From DASZQY01 sp035548515 (GTDB taxonomy: Bacteria; Pseudomonadota; Alphaproteobacteria; Rhizobiales; Kaistiaceae), in NCBI GenBank assembly GCA_035548515.1, contig DASZSW010000002.1:124001-188000 (forward strand): 64,000 nt of DNA, in the 5' to 3' direction. Positions 8,930 through 17,633 of the stretch are shown in pieces (the stretch's first letter is position 1; each line of letters starts with the position of its first letter). The notes under the pieces are model-generated. The model was not told where the DNA came from and ran no database searches. It was given only the letters and a program-made list of their open reading frames with translations. A program made the position numbers and the translations under genes.

Positions 8930-11900
8930 TCAGGCGGCCATCATCTGCGCCACCATGCGGGCGACGGCCGGGTGGTCGACCTTGCCGGATCCCAGCAGCG
9001 GCAATGCCGGGGCGACAAGGACATCCGACGGCACCATCAGCTCCGATGCGCCACGCTGGCGGGCGAAGGCGCCGACCGCAGCGCGGTTGGCGTCGGGCTT
9101 GTCGGTTACCAGCACCAGCCGCTCGCCGCGTTTCGGATCAGGGACCGCGGTCACGGCCGACTGGTTTTCGGGCCACAGCTCCGAGACCAGCATTTCGACC
9201 GCAGCCATGGAGATCATCTCGCCGCCGATCTTGGCGAAGCGCTTGGCGCGGCCGCGGATGGTGATGAAGCCATCGTCGTCGATGGCGACGATGTCGCCGG
9301 TGTCGTGCCAGCCGTCGCTGGGGCGATCAAGCACGCCGGGCTTGTCGGGCCGCAGGTAGCCAAGCATCACGTTGGGTCCGCGCACGACGAGGCGGCCGGC
9401 GCCCTCGATGCCAGGCACTGGATCGAGACGCGCCTCGATGCCGGGGAGCAGGCGCCCGACGGTGCCCTCGCGGCTGAACATCGGCGTGTTGAAGGTGAGG
9501 GCGGGCGCGGCCTCGGTGACGCCGTAGCCCTCCAGAATGCGAAGCCCGAACTTCTCCATGTAAATCTGCCGCGTTGCGAGCTTCACCGGCTCGGCGCCAG
9601 CGACGATCAGGCGGAGGGAGCGGAAGTCGTAGGGATTGGCGGTGCGCGCGTAGCCCATCAGGAACGTATCGGTGCCCAGCAGCACCGTAGCGTTGGAGCT
9701 GTAGATCAGTTCCGGCACGATGCGGTAGTGCAGCGGCGAAGGGTAGAGGTAGACGCGACATCCCGAAACCAACGGCAGGATCAGCCCGACCGTCAGGCCG
9801 AACGAATGGAAGATCGGCAGCACGTTGAAGAATTTGTCGGTGCGGCCGAACTCGATGCGTGCCGCGCCCTGGGCTGTGTTGGCCAGCATGTTGGCGTGCG
9901 AGAGCACCACGCCTTTCGGCACACCCTCCGAGCCCGACGTGAACAGGATGGCGGCGGGGTCGTCGGGTTGGCGCGCGACGAGGGGACGGTAGGGACTGAG
10001 CAGAGCGCGCAGCTTGTCGACGAGGGTGACGGTCTTGCGCACGTCCTCCAGCATCAGGACATCGACAGCCTTCGACAGGGCGGCCACCAAGGGCTGCATG
10101 TTGCCCTTCTCGATGAAGGCGCGCGACGTGACGATCGTTTTCACCTCGGCGGCCTTGCAGGCAGCGAGAATATTGGTGGCGCCCGCGGTGAAGTTGATCA
10201 TCGCCGGAACGCGCCCGGCCGACATCAGTCCGATGACCGCGACCGCGGCGCCATTCGCGTTCGGCAGCATGACGCCGACGGCGCCGCCCACCTGCGCCAG
10301 CGGCATGAGTTTGCGGCCTAGTACGGAGGCGCCGATCAGCATCTTCTTGTAGGAGAGGAAGCCGGAGACGGGATCCTCGAGCACGATGTGATCGCTGCCA
10401 TGCCGCCGTGCTGCCGCGATCAGCGCTTGCGGCACCGTGAGGCCGGTCGCGGTGGTGCGGAAAACCAGATCGGACATCACCTGATAGAGTGCGCTGCCGG
10501 CGGCGGCGCGGCGCTCCTTGCCCCTGAGGTCGTCGCGGATCGTCAGTTTCACCGGCTCGAGCACGGTGACCGTGACTTTGGGCCACCAGCGGCGCTTCAC
10601 TTGCGACGCTTCCAGGCGCGTGAAGGGAGTCTGTTCCAGCCCGTCGATGCGTACCGGCACAACCAGAGCGCCGGACTTCTCGGCGACGAGGCCGGCGCCG
10701 TCGTAAACCTTCATCAGGCTGCCGGTTGCGGTCAGGCGGCCCTCGGGGAAGATGACGAGCGTCTTGCCCTCACGCACCGCCTGGATCATGCGGCGCGTCG
10801 CCATCGGGTGGCGCGAGTCGAGCGGCAGGAAGTTGACGAAGGGCAAGAAGGGACGCACCCACCAGCGCCGCGCGATCCATTGGTCGATGGCGAAAACCGG
10901 ATCGCGATCGAGGATGGAAAGGGCGAGCGCGGCGTCGAGGAAGCTGACGTGGTTCAGCGCCACGATCATGTGGTGGTCGCCGACCTTGGTGAAATTCTCC
11001 AGCCCCCTGGCTTCCAGGCGGTAGAAGACGCGAAAGATGATCGACAACAGGTCGCGCACAGGGCTGGTCGGCAGGAAGCGGACGATGAGGATGCCGGCGA
11101 CAAGACAGAGCGCCGAGGTCGCCAGGAACAGCGTCGAGGTTGCGACGCCATAGCCCTGTAGCGTGGCGGTGCCGAGGCTGGCGACGGCCATGAAACCCGC
11201 GGCGAGGACGTTGACACCGGCGATGACGCGAGCGCGCTCCGCCGGCTTGCTCCACGCCTGAACGGCGGAAAAGGCCGGCACCACGAACAGGCCGCCGCTG
11301 ACCGCAACGCCGAAGAAATCGATGGCGGCGCGGATGCCCGCGGGATTGTGGAAGAAGGACGCGACGTCGATGGCGGCGGCTGGCGCGGCGACACCGATAG
11401 TCGAGAAGCCGATGTCCGCCAGGAAGATCGCCATGAGGACGCCGGCAATCGGCGTCGGCACCAGGACAATGCGCCCGTGCGCAAGCCAGGCGGCGAGCGC
11501 GGAGCCGAGGGCCACGCCGACGGAGAAGATGGCCAGGAATACCGTGACGACCTGCTCGGAACCGCCGAGGGTATTCTTCGCGAGCGACGGCATCAGCGCC
11601 ACGACGACGATGCCGACGCCCCAGAACCACGCGACCATCAGGCTGGTGCGCCAGATGCGGCTGTCGCTCCACGCGTTCCCGAGAAGGCGGGACGTGGAGG
11701 CAAGGACATTCGGATCGATGCTGAGGCTTGGGGCAGCTTCGCCGGTCGGCGGGATGAAGCGGCTGCACGCGTAACACAAGGCCGCGAAGCCCAGCACTGC
11801 GACAGCGAAGAAAGTGGCGCTGCCGCCGCCCGCGCCACCCAGGCCGGCGACGATCTGGCCGAGAAGGATGGCGAGGAACGTGGCGCCTTCGACCAGCGCA

Positions 11901-12334
11901 TTGCCGGCCGGCAGCTCCTCGCGCTGCAGGTGGTCGGGCAGGATGCCGTACTTGATCGGGCCGAACAGTGCGCCGATGACGCCAAACAGCCCGACGGCGG
12001 CGAACAGGATTGGCACCGAGCCCAGCGCGAAGCCGACCACGGCGACGGCCGCAGCCCCGGTCTCGGCGAGCTTCAGGCGCTGCGCGATCAGCGCCTTGTC
12101 GTAGCGATCGGCGAGCTCACCGCCGATTCCGGAGAGAAAGAAATACGGGACGATGAAGATGGAGCTGGCGAGCGTCACCAGCATGCCGGCATGCGCCGGA
12201 TCGGAAGCCATGCCGACGCCGAAGAGGATCAGGAAGACGAGCGCATTCTTGAGGAAGTTATCGTTGAACGCCGAGAAGAACTGCGTCCAGAACAACGGCG
12301 CGAAGCGCCTTGCGGTGATCAGCGAGCGGAACAT
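8930..12334 (-). CDS. aas: LplT-PlsC-AMP ligase fusion (acyl-ACP:lysophospholipid acyltransferase, Aas type)
   Basis: Three-part inner-membrane protein of 1134 aa with a GGAGGA ribosome site. Residues 1 to about 410 form an MFS-type transporter with about 11-12 helices like LplT, the lysophospholipid flippase. About 430-620 is a PlsC-type acyltransferase with the NHVSFLD motif (catalytic His462, Asp467) and FPEGR. About 650-1130 is an AMP-binding acyl-ACP/CoA ligase with FTSGSEGVPKG (near 797), GYGVTEAAP and the C-terminal lid motif GWHDTGD/GRAKRFAKIGGE. By family knowledge it imports lysophospholipids, activates a fatty acid and re-acylates them. In E. coli these are separate LplT and Aas proteins. 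It lies 39 nt downstream of a small membrane protein gene and behind two TetR-type operators. Confidence 0.9.
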   Translation of the reverse strand: MFRSLITARRFAPLFWTQFFSAFNDNFLKNALVFLILFGVGMASDPAHAGMLVTLASSIFIVPYFFLSGIGGELADRYDKALIAQRLKLAETGAAAVAVVGFALGSVPILFAAVGLFGVIGALFGPIKYGILPDHLQREELPAGNALVEGATFLAILLGQIVAGLGGAGGGSATFFAVAVLGFAALCYACSRFIPPTGEAAPSLSIDPNVLASTSRLLGNAWSDSRIWRTSLMVAWFWGVGIVVVALMPSLAKNTLGGSEQVVTVFLAIFSVGVALGSALAAWLAHGRIVLVPTPIAGVLMAIFLADIGFSTIGVAAPAAAIDVASFFHNPAGIRAAIDFFGVAVSGGLFVVPAFSAVQAWSKPAERARVIAGVNVLAAGFMAVASLGTATLQGYGVATSTLFLATSALCLVAGILIVRFLPTSPVRDLLSIIFRVFYRLEARGLENFTKVGDHHMIVALNHVSFLDAALALSILDRDPVFAIDQWIARRWWVRPFLPFVNFLPLDSRHPMATRRMIQAVREGKTLVIFPEGRLTATGSLMKVYDGAGLVAEKSGALVVPVRIDGLEQTPFTRLEASQVKRRWWPKVTVTVLEPVKLTIRDDLRGKERRAAAGSALYQVMSDLVFRTTATGLTVPQALIAAARRHGSDHIVLEDPVSGFLSYKKMLIGASVLGRKLMPLAQVGGAVGVMLPNANGAAVAVIGLMSAGRVPAMINFTAGATNILAACKAAEVKTIVTSRAFIEKGNMQPLVAALSKAVDVLMLEDVRKTVTLVDKLRALLSPYRPLVARQPDDPAAILFTSGSEGVPKGVVLSHANMLANTAQGAARIEFGRTDKFFNVLPIFHSFGLTVGLILPLVSGCRVYLYPSPLHYRIVPELIYSSNATVLLGTDTFLMGYARTANPYDFRSLRLIVAGAEPVKLATRQIYMEKFGLRILEGYGVTEAAPALTFNTPMFSREGTVGRLLPGIEARLDPVPGIEGAGRLVVRGPNVMLGYLRPDKPGVLDRPSDGWHDTGDIVAIDDDGFITIRGRAKRFAKIGGEMISMAAVEMLVSELWPENQSAVTAVPDPKRGERLVLVTDKPDANRAAVGAFARQRGASELMVPSDVLVAPALPLLGSGKVDHPAVARMVAQMMAA

Positions 12335-12373
12335 CGTCCTCCTCCGCGGGCTTGTCGTGCTGCTCGCGCCGAC

Positions 12374-12631
12374 TTAGGCGAGCGGCAGGCTGGCGAGCAC
12401 GGTGCCGATCGGGCCTGGCACCGCACCGAGGCCGGCGTCGCCGACGATCCGTGATGCAAACTCGGCGATCTGCGGATCGGTCATCAGCAGCCACGCAGCG
12501 GCGACAGCGCCCAATGCCAGGACAAGACGCACGAGCCGCGGCAGGCCGCCGGGCTCGACAGTGCGCGAATTCCTCCCGTTGCGTTCCGATTCCGCCACTC
12601 CCAGTGCGCTAACGTCTAGCACGAGTTCCAT
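12374..12631 (-). CDS. Small membrane protein, first gene of the Aas operon
   Basis: 85-aa protein that I do not recognise. The ATG at 12631 has a strong GGAGG site seven bases upstream (an in-frame codon further upstream would place the start inside the operator region, so I prefer the short form). After a polar N-terminus of about 30 residues there is one clear membrane segment (LVRLVLALGAVAAAWLLM, about 33-50) and a Gly/Pro-rich tail. It ends 39 nt before the LplT-Aas fusion, with no terminator between them, and sits directly behind two TetR-type palindromes. It is therefore probably co-expressed with the lipid-recycling enzyme and may be an accessory subunit. A non-coding 5' leader is the alternative. 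Confidence 0.6.
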   Translation of the reverse strand: MELVLDVSALGVAESERNGRNSRTVEPGGLPRLVRLVLALGAVAAAWLLMTDPQIAEFASRIVGDAGLGAVPGPIGTVLASLPLA

Positions 12632-12678
12632 GTCCGGTTCCTCCGTTTTTCCAGATCGGCGTACCCGCCCGGCCGCCG

Positions 12679-12717
12679 TGAACATCGTTCATAACGCATG
12701 GAATTGAACATCGTTCA
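12679..12717. promoter_or_regulatory. Paired TetR-type operators upstream of the small protein/aas operon
   Basis: Two identical copies of TGAACATCGTTCA, at 12679-12691 and 12705-12717, 26 bp apart start to start. Each has perfect 5-bp arms (TGAAC/GTTCA) around a 3-bp centre; the second extends to 7-bp arms if the flanking T/A pair is counted. The same palindrome occurs before the tetR gene and before the MFS gene, which identifies it as the likely binding site of the TetR protein encoded at 12897. Confidence 0.8.
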
Positions 12718-12863
12718 AGAAAAAAATGATGTGGTTCGGAGTTCGGAATTTGTGAATGGGCGCCTGCCGGCAAACAGTTGATGTTGCAGCGGTTTGTGCA
12801 ATCTTTACGCGCGCGCGAGGTGGTTTGCGCCTTGCCTGGTGCCGACTTCGATGGCATACCGGC

Positions 12864-12876
12864 TGAACATCGTTCA
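12864..12876. promoter_or_regulatory. TetR-type operator upstream of tetR
   Basis: Third exact copy of TGAACATCGTTCA, ending 20 bp before the GTG start of the divergent TetR gene. A repressor bound here would cover the promoter or leader of its own gene, the usual autoregulatory arrangement for this family. Confidence 0.78.
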
Positions 12877-12896
12877 CCGAAAGCGACTCAACGACC

Positions 12897-13562
12897 GTGG
12901 CAGCAGCCAGAGAAACCCGGACGGCGAAGGCACCGGCCGTCACGCCGAAAGCAGCGGAACGGCGGACTGCGTTGCGCTCGGATCTGATTGCGGCGGCGGA
13001 GAAGGTGATCGCTGCGAAGGGCATCGCCGGTCTCAACGCCCGCGACCTCGCAGAGACGGTCGGCTGTTCGCTTGGTGCGATCTACAACGTCTTTCCGCAT
13101 CTCGATGCGATCATCTTCGAGGTCAACTCGCGGACGCTGGCGCTGTTCGAGCAGTTCGTCGCGCGTCGTGCGAAGGCACGCGAAGGCGTCGACCCTGCGG
13201 CCGGGTTGATTGCACTGGCAGAGGCGTATCTCGACTTCGCGGTGTCTCACCAGCCGCGCTGGCGGGCGCTGTTCGATCATCGCGTGTCGAGTGCGGACGG
13301 GTTGCCCGATTCCTACCTCGCCGATCAGGCGCGACTGTTCCTGTTGGTCGAGCGGCCGCTGGCGGCGCTCAGGCCGGACCTTGAGGACAAGCCGCGCATG
13401 CTGATGGCGCGCACCATGTTTTCCGCCGTGCACGGGATCGTCAGTCTCAGCCTCGACGAGAAGCTGAAGTCGCTGCCGGTATCCGTCCTCGGCGATCAGG
13501 TGCGGACATTCGTCGGCATCGTTGGGACAGGACTTATCGCCGGGGCGGCCCGCCGACGCTGA
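12897..13562 (+). CDS. TetR/AcrR family transcriptional regulator
   Basis: 221-aa regulator starting at GTG. After a basic N-terminal tail of about 25 residues comes the TetR helix-turn-helix (about 25-70): LIAAAEKVIAAKGIAGLNARDLAETVGCSLGAIYNVFPHLDAI has the family pattern, with the recognition helix SLGAIYNVF. The C-terminal two thirds are a helical ligand-binding and dimerisation domain of the TetR_C (WHG-like) kind. The gene sits between the divergent small protein/aas operon and the convergent MFS gene. Because the same palindrome precedes all three units, I infer it represses all of them; the ligand may be an acyl chain or lipid, given the target enzyme. Its 3' end overlaps that of the MFS gene by 29 bp. 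Confidence 0.88.
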   Translation: MAAARETRTAKAPAVTPKAAERRTALRSDLIAAAEKVIAAKGIAGLNARDLAETVGCSLGAIYNVFPHLDAIIFEVNSRTLALFEQFVARRAKAREGVDPAAGLIALAEAYLDFAVSHQPRWRALFDHRVSSADGLPDSYLADQARLFLLVERPLAALRPDLEDKPRMLMARTMFSAVHGIVSLSLDEKLKSLPVSVLGDQVRTFVGIVGTGLIAGAARRR

Positions 13563-14844
13563 CGTTGCGGATCAGGACCGTTCCCAGCACGAAGTAAACG
13601 CAGGCAAGACCCAGCAGCACCGTGTAGCCGAGCGTCGGCTGATCGTTGCTCCGGCCGACGGCCTGGAAATTGTCCAGCAGGAATCCGCCGATAGGCGTGG
13701 CCAGCACCTGCGGCGCGGTGAACGCGACGTGCCACACCCCCATGTCCTTGGCGTAGTCGTCCTCGCTCGGCAGCACGTCGGCGGCAAGCGCCCAATCGAC
13801 CGCTTGATACGCGCCGAAGCCGACGCCGAACACGATGCCCATCAGCACGACGAGCTCAAATCGGCCGGAGAAGATGAGCGTCGCGACGACCACGGTCTGC
13901 AAGGCGCCCGAAACATAGACGATGCGCTTGCGGCCGTGACGATCGGAGAGCCTGCCGGCGACGAGCGAACTGGCGACGGCGCCGACAAGCAGCGCCAGGA
14001 TGAAGGAGGACGTCGCGGCCGGCGCATTGTCGGCGAGCGGGAAGCCGAAGAACGTGTACGGATAGTTCGCGGCGCCGCCGGCCACGACGTCGCGCATGTA
14101 AAACTGCAGGAACTCCTGCACCGTAAACAGGCCGAGCGTCATCAGCAGGCGTGTCCAGAAGACCCACGCGAAGTCGCGCGATTTGAATGGCGCCAGCAGG
14201 CCGCGGACGAATTCGCTGGCGCGGAAGAGTGGGACGGCGGGCGGGTCCGGCTCCTTCACGGTGAGCACGGTGCCGAGCATGCCGATCACCATGATCGCGG
14301 CCAGGCCGAGATAGGCGCCGCGCGTGCCACCGATGTGCGGCAGCGCCAGTCCCGTGATGCCGCCGACAAATGAACCGAGCATCAGCATCAGGCCGAGCCA
14401 GCCGCTGGCGGAGCCGCGTTGCTCTGCCGGGACGACATCCGGGATCAGCGCGGAGTAGGGCGCTGTCGCGACGTTGGAGAACAGTTCGATCCAGATGAAG
14501 GCGGCGATGTAGAGCGGCAGCGCGGACGGTTCGCTCGGGATAAAGGCGAGCGCCGCCAATCCGACGACGTTGCCGATCGTGCCGACGACGAGGAACGGCT
14601 TGCGCCTGCCCCACCGCGTGCGCACGCGATCGCTCCACGCGCCGAACAGCGGCGCGACGACCATCGAGACGAGGGCGCCAGCCAGGAGGATCTGGCCGAG
14701 CGTCGTGCCCTTGAAAGCATGGCCGCCGATTGCTTCGGCCTGCAGCGGCAGCAAGGTGATGAGAATCGCGGCCCAGTGCGCGTTGGTGGCAAACCAGTAG
14801 AGGCTGAGACTCGCCTGGCGAAACGCGCTGAGCTGCCGCCGCAT
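13534..14844 (-). CDS. MFS transporter (TetR-controlled)
   Basis: Major facilitator protein of 436 aa with about 12 predicted membrane helices; the loop-2 motif appears as GAWSDRVRTRWGRRKP and the second-half copy as GRLSDRHGRKR. I take the ATG at 14844 because GGAGGAG lies seven bases upstream; a further ATG at 14868 lies within an operator. The overall look is of the SLC45/GPH-like MFS proteins of alphaproteobacteria, often sugar or small-molecule symporters, but the substrate cannot be read from sequence. Two TGAAC-N3-GTTCA operators immediately upstream place it in the same regulon as the LplT-Aas operon. That may mean it exports or imports a compound related to the TetR ligand. Confidence 0.87.
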   Translation of the reverse strand: MRRQLSAFRQASLSLYWFATNAHWAAILITLLPLQAEAIGGHAFKGTTLGQILLAGALVSMVVAPLFGAWSDRVRTRWGRRKPFLVVGTIGNVVGLAALAFIPSEPSALPLYIAAFIWIELFSNVATAPYSALIPDVVPAEQRGSASGWLGLMLMLGSFVGGITGLALPHIGGTRGAYLGLAAIMVIGMLGTVLTVKEPDPPAVPLFRASEFVRGLLAPFKSRDFAWVFWTRLLMTLGLFTVQEFLQFYMRDVVAGGAANYPYTFFGFPLADNAPAATSSFILALLVGAVASSLVAGRLSDRHGRKRIVYVSGALQTVVVATLIFSGRFELVVLMGIVFGVGFGAYQAVDWALAADVLPSEDDYAKDMGVWHVAFTAPQVLATPIGGFLLDNFQAVGRSNDQPTLGYTVLLGLACVYFVLGTVLIRNVSVGGPPRR

Positions 14845-14861
14845 AAAATCACTCCTCCATT

Positions 14862-14898
14862 TGAACACGGTTCATAGCACGGGCATGAACAATGTTCA
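14862..14898. promoter_or_regulatory. Paired TetR-type operators upstream of the MFS gene
   Basis: TGAACACGGTTCA at 14862-14874 and TGAACAATGTTCA at 14886-14898, 24 bp apart. Arms are identical to those of the three sites near tetR and only the 3-bp centres differ, so the arms are the conserved element. The nearer site ends 17 bp before the chosen ATG of the MFS gene. Confidence 0.8.
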
Positions 14899-14917
14899 AT
14901 AAAGAGGGCGATCTGAC

Positions 14918-15559
14918 CTAATGGTAGATGAAGCTCCACATCCAGCGGCCGACGCGCGCCAGCATGTCGGCGACCAGAAATAGCGCCGCGGTGATGGCGA
15001 CGGCGCCCGCGAGTCCTGCGGCGATCAGCACGCCGTCGCGATGGATGATGCCGAGCGCCACCGCGGCCAGGCAAATGGCGGGTGGCGCGTTCACCAGCGG
15101 CAGCGGCAGCCAGAGAATAAAGGAGAGATAGAGGCACAGGATGCCCATCGGCCGTTCCTCGCGGACGAAGAAGGCCCAGCGTGGCCGCGACACCTTCTCC
15201 AGCCATCCGAGGATCGGGCCGATGTATTTCGAGATGGCGACAAACACCTGGCGCGGGATCTTCAGGTTGAGGACGCGCTGCGGCAGGTTCGCGGCTTCGC
15301 CGAAGATGGCGAGATGCGCGGAGATAATAAGCAGGGGGATTCCGAGGATCCCGGACGCGCTCGGCAGCGGCAGCGGCAGCGTCTCGGGCAGCACGAACAG
15401 GAACAGCGCGATGCCGTGGACACGGGAGCCCGCCGCAGCGACCACTTCGCCAAAAGGGATGTGTGCCTCAGGCCGCGCAGCAAGCGCGCGCAGGATGTCC
15501 GAGGCGCTGTCGATGGGCTCCTCGGCCGGTGCTGGCGTTGCGGTCACTGGCTGATCCAC
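14918..15559 (-). CDS. exoD: Exopolysaccharide synthesis protein ExoD
   Basis: 213-aa integral membrane protein of the ExoD family, first known from rhizobial exopolysaccharide synthesis and alkaline tolerance; its biochemical role is not settled. I use the GTG at 15559, which has GGGAG upstream and gives the family's usual length; the reading frame is open to 15715 but that part is Arg/Pro-rich and lacks family character. After a short polar N-terminus (SDILRALAARPEAHIPFGEVV, trimmed) come four or more hydrophobic segments, including GIALFLFVLPETLPLPLPSA and the family-typical Pro-rich loop, and paired helices near the C-terminus. It is separated from the MFS gene by an operator-containing gap and probably has its own promoter. 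Confidence 0.85.
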   Translation of the reverse strand: MDQPVTATPAPAEEPIDSASDILRALAARPEAHIPFGEVVAAAGSRVHGIALFLFVLPETLPLPLPSASGILGIPLLIISAHLAIFGEAANLPQRVLNLKIPRQVFVAISKYIGPILGWLEKVSRPRWAFFVREERPMGILCLYLSFILWLPLPLVNAPPAICLAAVALGIIHRDGVLIAAGLAGAVAITAALFLVADMLARVGRWMWSFIYH

Positions 15560-15689
15560 GTCCCCGACTCCCGGCGCGAGTAGAACCCGGCGCGTGGCGC
15601 AGCGCAATCCACTGTTGAACCGCGACCCCTGCGGCATTGACCGCGGCCGGCTTCGCGCCCCAAGGTTCGGGAAAACCGGGGAGGGGAGC

Positions 15690-16559
15690 ATGATCAGGCT
15701 CGGCGGCAACGGCATTGCGGGTGGCGACGGCGATCCATTCGCCTACGCCAAGGCCCACCGCGCGTACGGCTACGGTGCCGCCTACTGTCCGCCCGCGTCG
15801 ATCAACGACACGAAGCGCCTCGCCGATATCGAGAAGGCGTTTGCGGCGGAGAACGTCACGATCGCCGAGGTCGGCATCTGGCGCAATCTCGTCACGCGCG
15901 ATGCGGCGGTGCGCAAGGCGCATCGCGAGATCGCAGTCGAGAAGCTGGCGATCGCCGATGCGGTCGGCGCTAAATGCGCGGTGAGCTACATCGGCTCGTA
16001 CGAGCCGGGCTCGGACTACGGGCCGAATGCGCACAATCTTTCCGGCGAGGCATTCGACGATGCGGTCGAGGCGGCGCGCTATCTGATCGACACGGTGAAG
16101 CCGAAGCGTGCAAAGTTCGCGCTCGAGATGGAGCAGTACAGTCTGCCCGACTCCGTCGACATGTACGTGAAGCTGATCAAGGCGGTGGATCGTCCGGCGT
16201 TCGCCTGTCACGTCGATCCGGTGAATCTGGTGATGACCCCGCGCGTCTACTTCAACACCGACGTGCTACTGCGGGAGATATTCGACAAGCTAGGGCCGTG
16301 GATCGTGTCGTGCCACGCCAAGGACATCATCCTTTACCATCAGGCGGCGCTGCACTTCGACGAGATCATCATAGGCAAGGGCACGATGGACTACCGCGTG
16401 TTCCTCGCGTGCCTCGACAAGCTGGGGCGCGAAGTGCCGCTGATGATGGAGCACCTGAGCGATCCCGAGTACGCCGTCGCGCGGGATGAAATCTTCAAGG
16501 TTGGCGACGCGATCGGCATCGGCTTCGTCAACCGCCGCGTCGGGGCGATGGCGCGCTAA
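15690..16559 (+). CDS. Sugar phosphate isomerase/epimerase-like TIM-barrel protein
   Basis: 289-aa protein of the xylose-isomerase-like (AP_endonuc_2) TIM-barrel superfamily. The ATG at 15690 has GAGGGG just upstream; the in-frame extension to 15594 has no family character. Metal-ligand positions typical of the fold can be seen: a Glu in FALEMEQY, His/Asp in FACHVDPVN, His in VSCHAKD, and Glu in PLMMEHLSD. The substrate is unknown; relatives act on inosose, hydroxypyruvate, tagatose or other ketoses. It converges with the methyltransferase downstream, sharing 4 bp, and has no pathway partner next to it. Confidence 0.8.
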   Translation: MIRLGGNGIAGGDGDPFAYAKAHRAYGYGAAYCPPASINDTKRLADIEKAFAAENVTIAEVGIWRNLVTRDAAVRKAHREIAVEKLAIADAVGAKCAVSYIGSYEPGSDYGPNAHNLSGEAFDDAVEAARYLIDTVKPKRAKFALEMEQYSLPDSVDMYVKLIKAVDRPAFACHVDPVNLVMTPRVYFNTDVLLREIFDKLGPWIVSCHAKDIILYHQAALHFDEIIIGKGTMDYRVFLACLDKLGREVPLMMEHLSDPEYAVARDEIFKVGDAIGIGFVNRRVGAMAR

Positions 16560-17407
16560 GCCTTGGTTGCCCAGGCGCCGATGAGGCGCGGCATCAGGAT
16601 GCAGTGATCGCCGGCGAGCGAGGCTTCGCGGAGTCGCGCGGCCAGTGTGTCGATGCCGATCTCGCTGCTGGTTGCGATGCCCAGCCGGTCCATCGCCGGC
16701 ATGAGGCTGGCGACTGTCTGTGCCGCGAAGCCATAGGCGGCGGCGTTGGCGCCGCTCTCGATCCGCGTCGTGCCGGAAAGGTTGGGCGCGAGGCCGGCGG
16801 CGCGGAAGGCGGCGTACAGTCCGGAGCCCATGTTCGGCTCGACGCCGACGTGACGATAGGTGGCCGTGATCCAGTCGATGCATTGACTGAGGAGCGGCAG
16901 CTGCGGAATCGCGCCTGCCTGGTCGATGTCCATCTCGAGGAAGGCGACCGCACCGCCGGGATTGAGAAACGTCGTCAGCCGTTTCAGCACGCCGACGGGA
17001 TCGGCGACATGCATCAGGATGAAGCGCCCGATGGCGGCATCGAACTTCGTCGTCGGGTCGTAAGCGAAGATGTCGGCCTCTTCGAAACCGAGCGAGGCGT
17101 GGCCGGCGTGCTCGGCGCGGGCACGGGCAACCGAGAGGGCCTGACTGGCGCGGTCGATGCCGAGGACCGAGCCTTCGGGTCCGACCATCTCGGCGGCGAT
17201 CATCGCCACGTCGCCGACGCCGCAGCCGACGTCGAGCACCTTCATTCCGGGCTTCAGTCCGGCGCGGCTGAGCAGCGCTCGGGTCTCCTGGGCGAACAGC
17301 TGGCTCTGATGTTCGAGGCGGTCGAGCTCCTGGGCCGAATGTCCGAGCACATACTCAACCGTTCCACCGTTCGCGCGCATAGGCCAACTGCTAGTTGAAT
17401 CACCCAC
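16556..17407 (-). CDS. Class I SAM-dependent methyltransferase
   Basis: 283-aa methyltransferase. The SAM-binding core is clear: motif I VLDVGCGVGDVA (about 56-67), the acidic end of strand 2 in LGIDRASQA, motif II near EEADIFAYD, and FILMHVADP after strand 4. The C-terminal third (after about 170) is substrate-specific and not diagnostic. The start is GTG 17407 (GGCGGGTGG upstream); an ATG at 17381 is the alternative. A second methyltransferase of similar architecture is encoded at 26735, so they may be distant paralogues. The target molecule is unknown. Confidence 0.85.
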   Translation of the reverse strand: MGDSTSSWPMRANGGTVEYVLGHSAQELDRLEHQSQLFAQETRALLSRAGLKPGMKVLDVGCGVGDVAMIAAEMVGPEGSVLGIDRASQALSVARARAEHAGHASLGFEEADIFAYDPTTKFDAAIGRFILMHVADPVGVLKRLTTFLNPGGAVAFLEMDIDQAGAIPQLPLLSQCIDWITATYRHVGVEPNMGSGLYAAFRAAGLAPNLSGTTRIESGANAAAYGFAAQTVASLMPAMDRLGIATSSEIGIDTLAARLREASLAGDHCILMPRLIGAWATKA

Positions 17408-17633
17408 CCGCCTACGTATTACTTGCAGAGCATAGGCGATGACAAGGAAGCCCTTCCCCCGTTCTGTTTTGGGCGGTCCTGCGGTTAGCGAGTCGTTACG
17501 CGACCCGCTCGAAGACGAGGCATCGCTGCTTAAACATTAGGAAGGCAATTGCCCTTATCTTTCGCGTCGGAAATCTGTGTCCTGGCGAAGCCATGTACGG
17601 ATCGCCAACGCAGAGGGCGAGGGAGTTCGCGTA

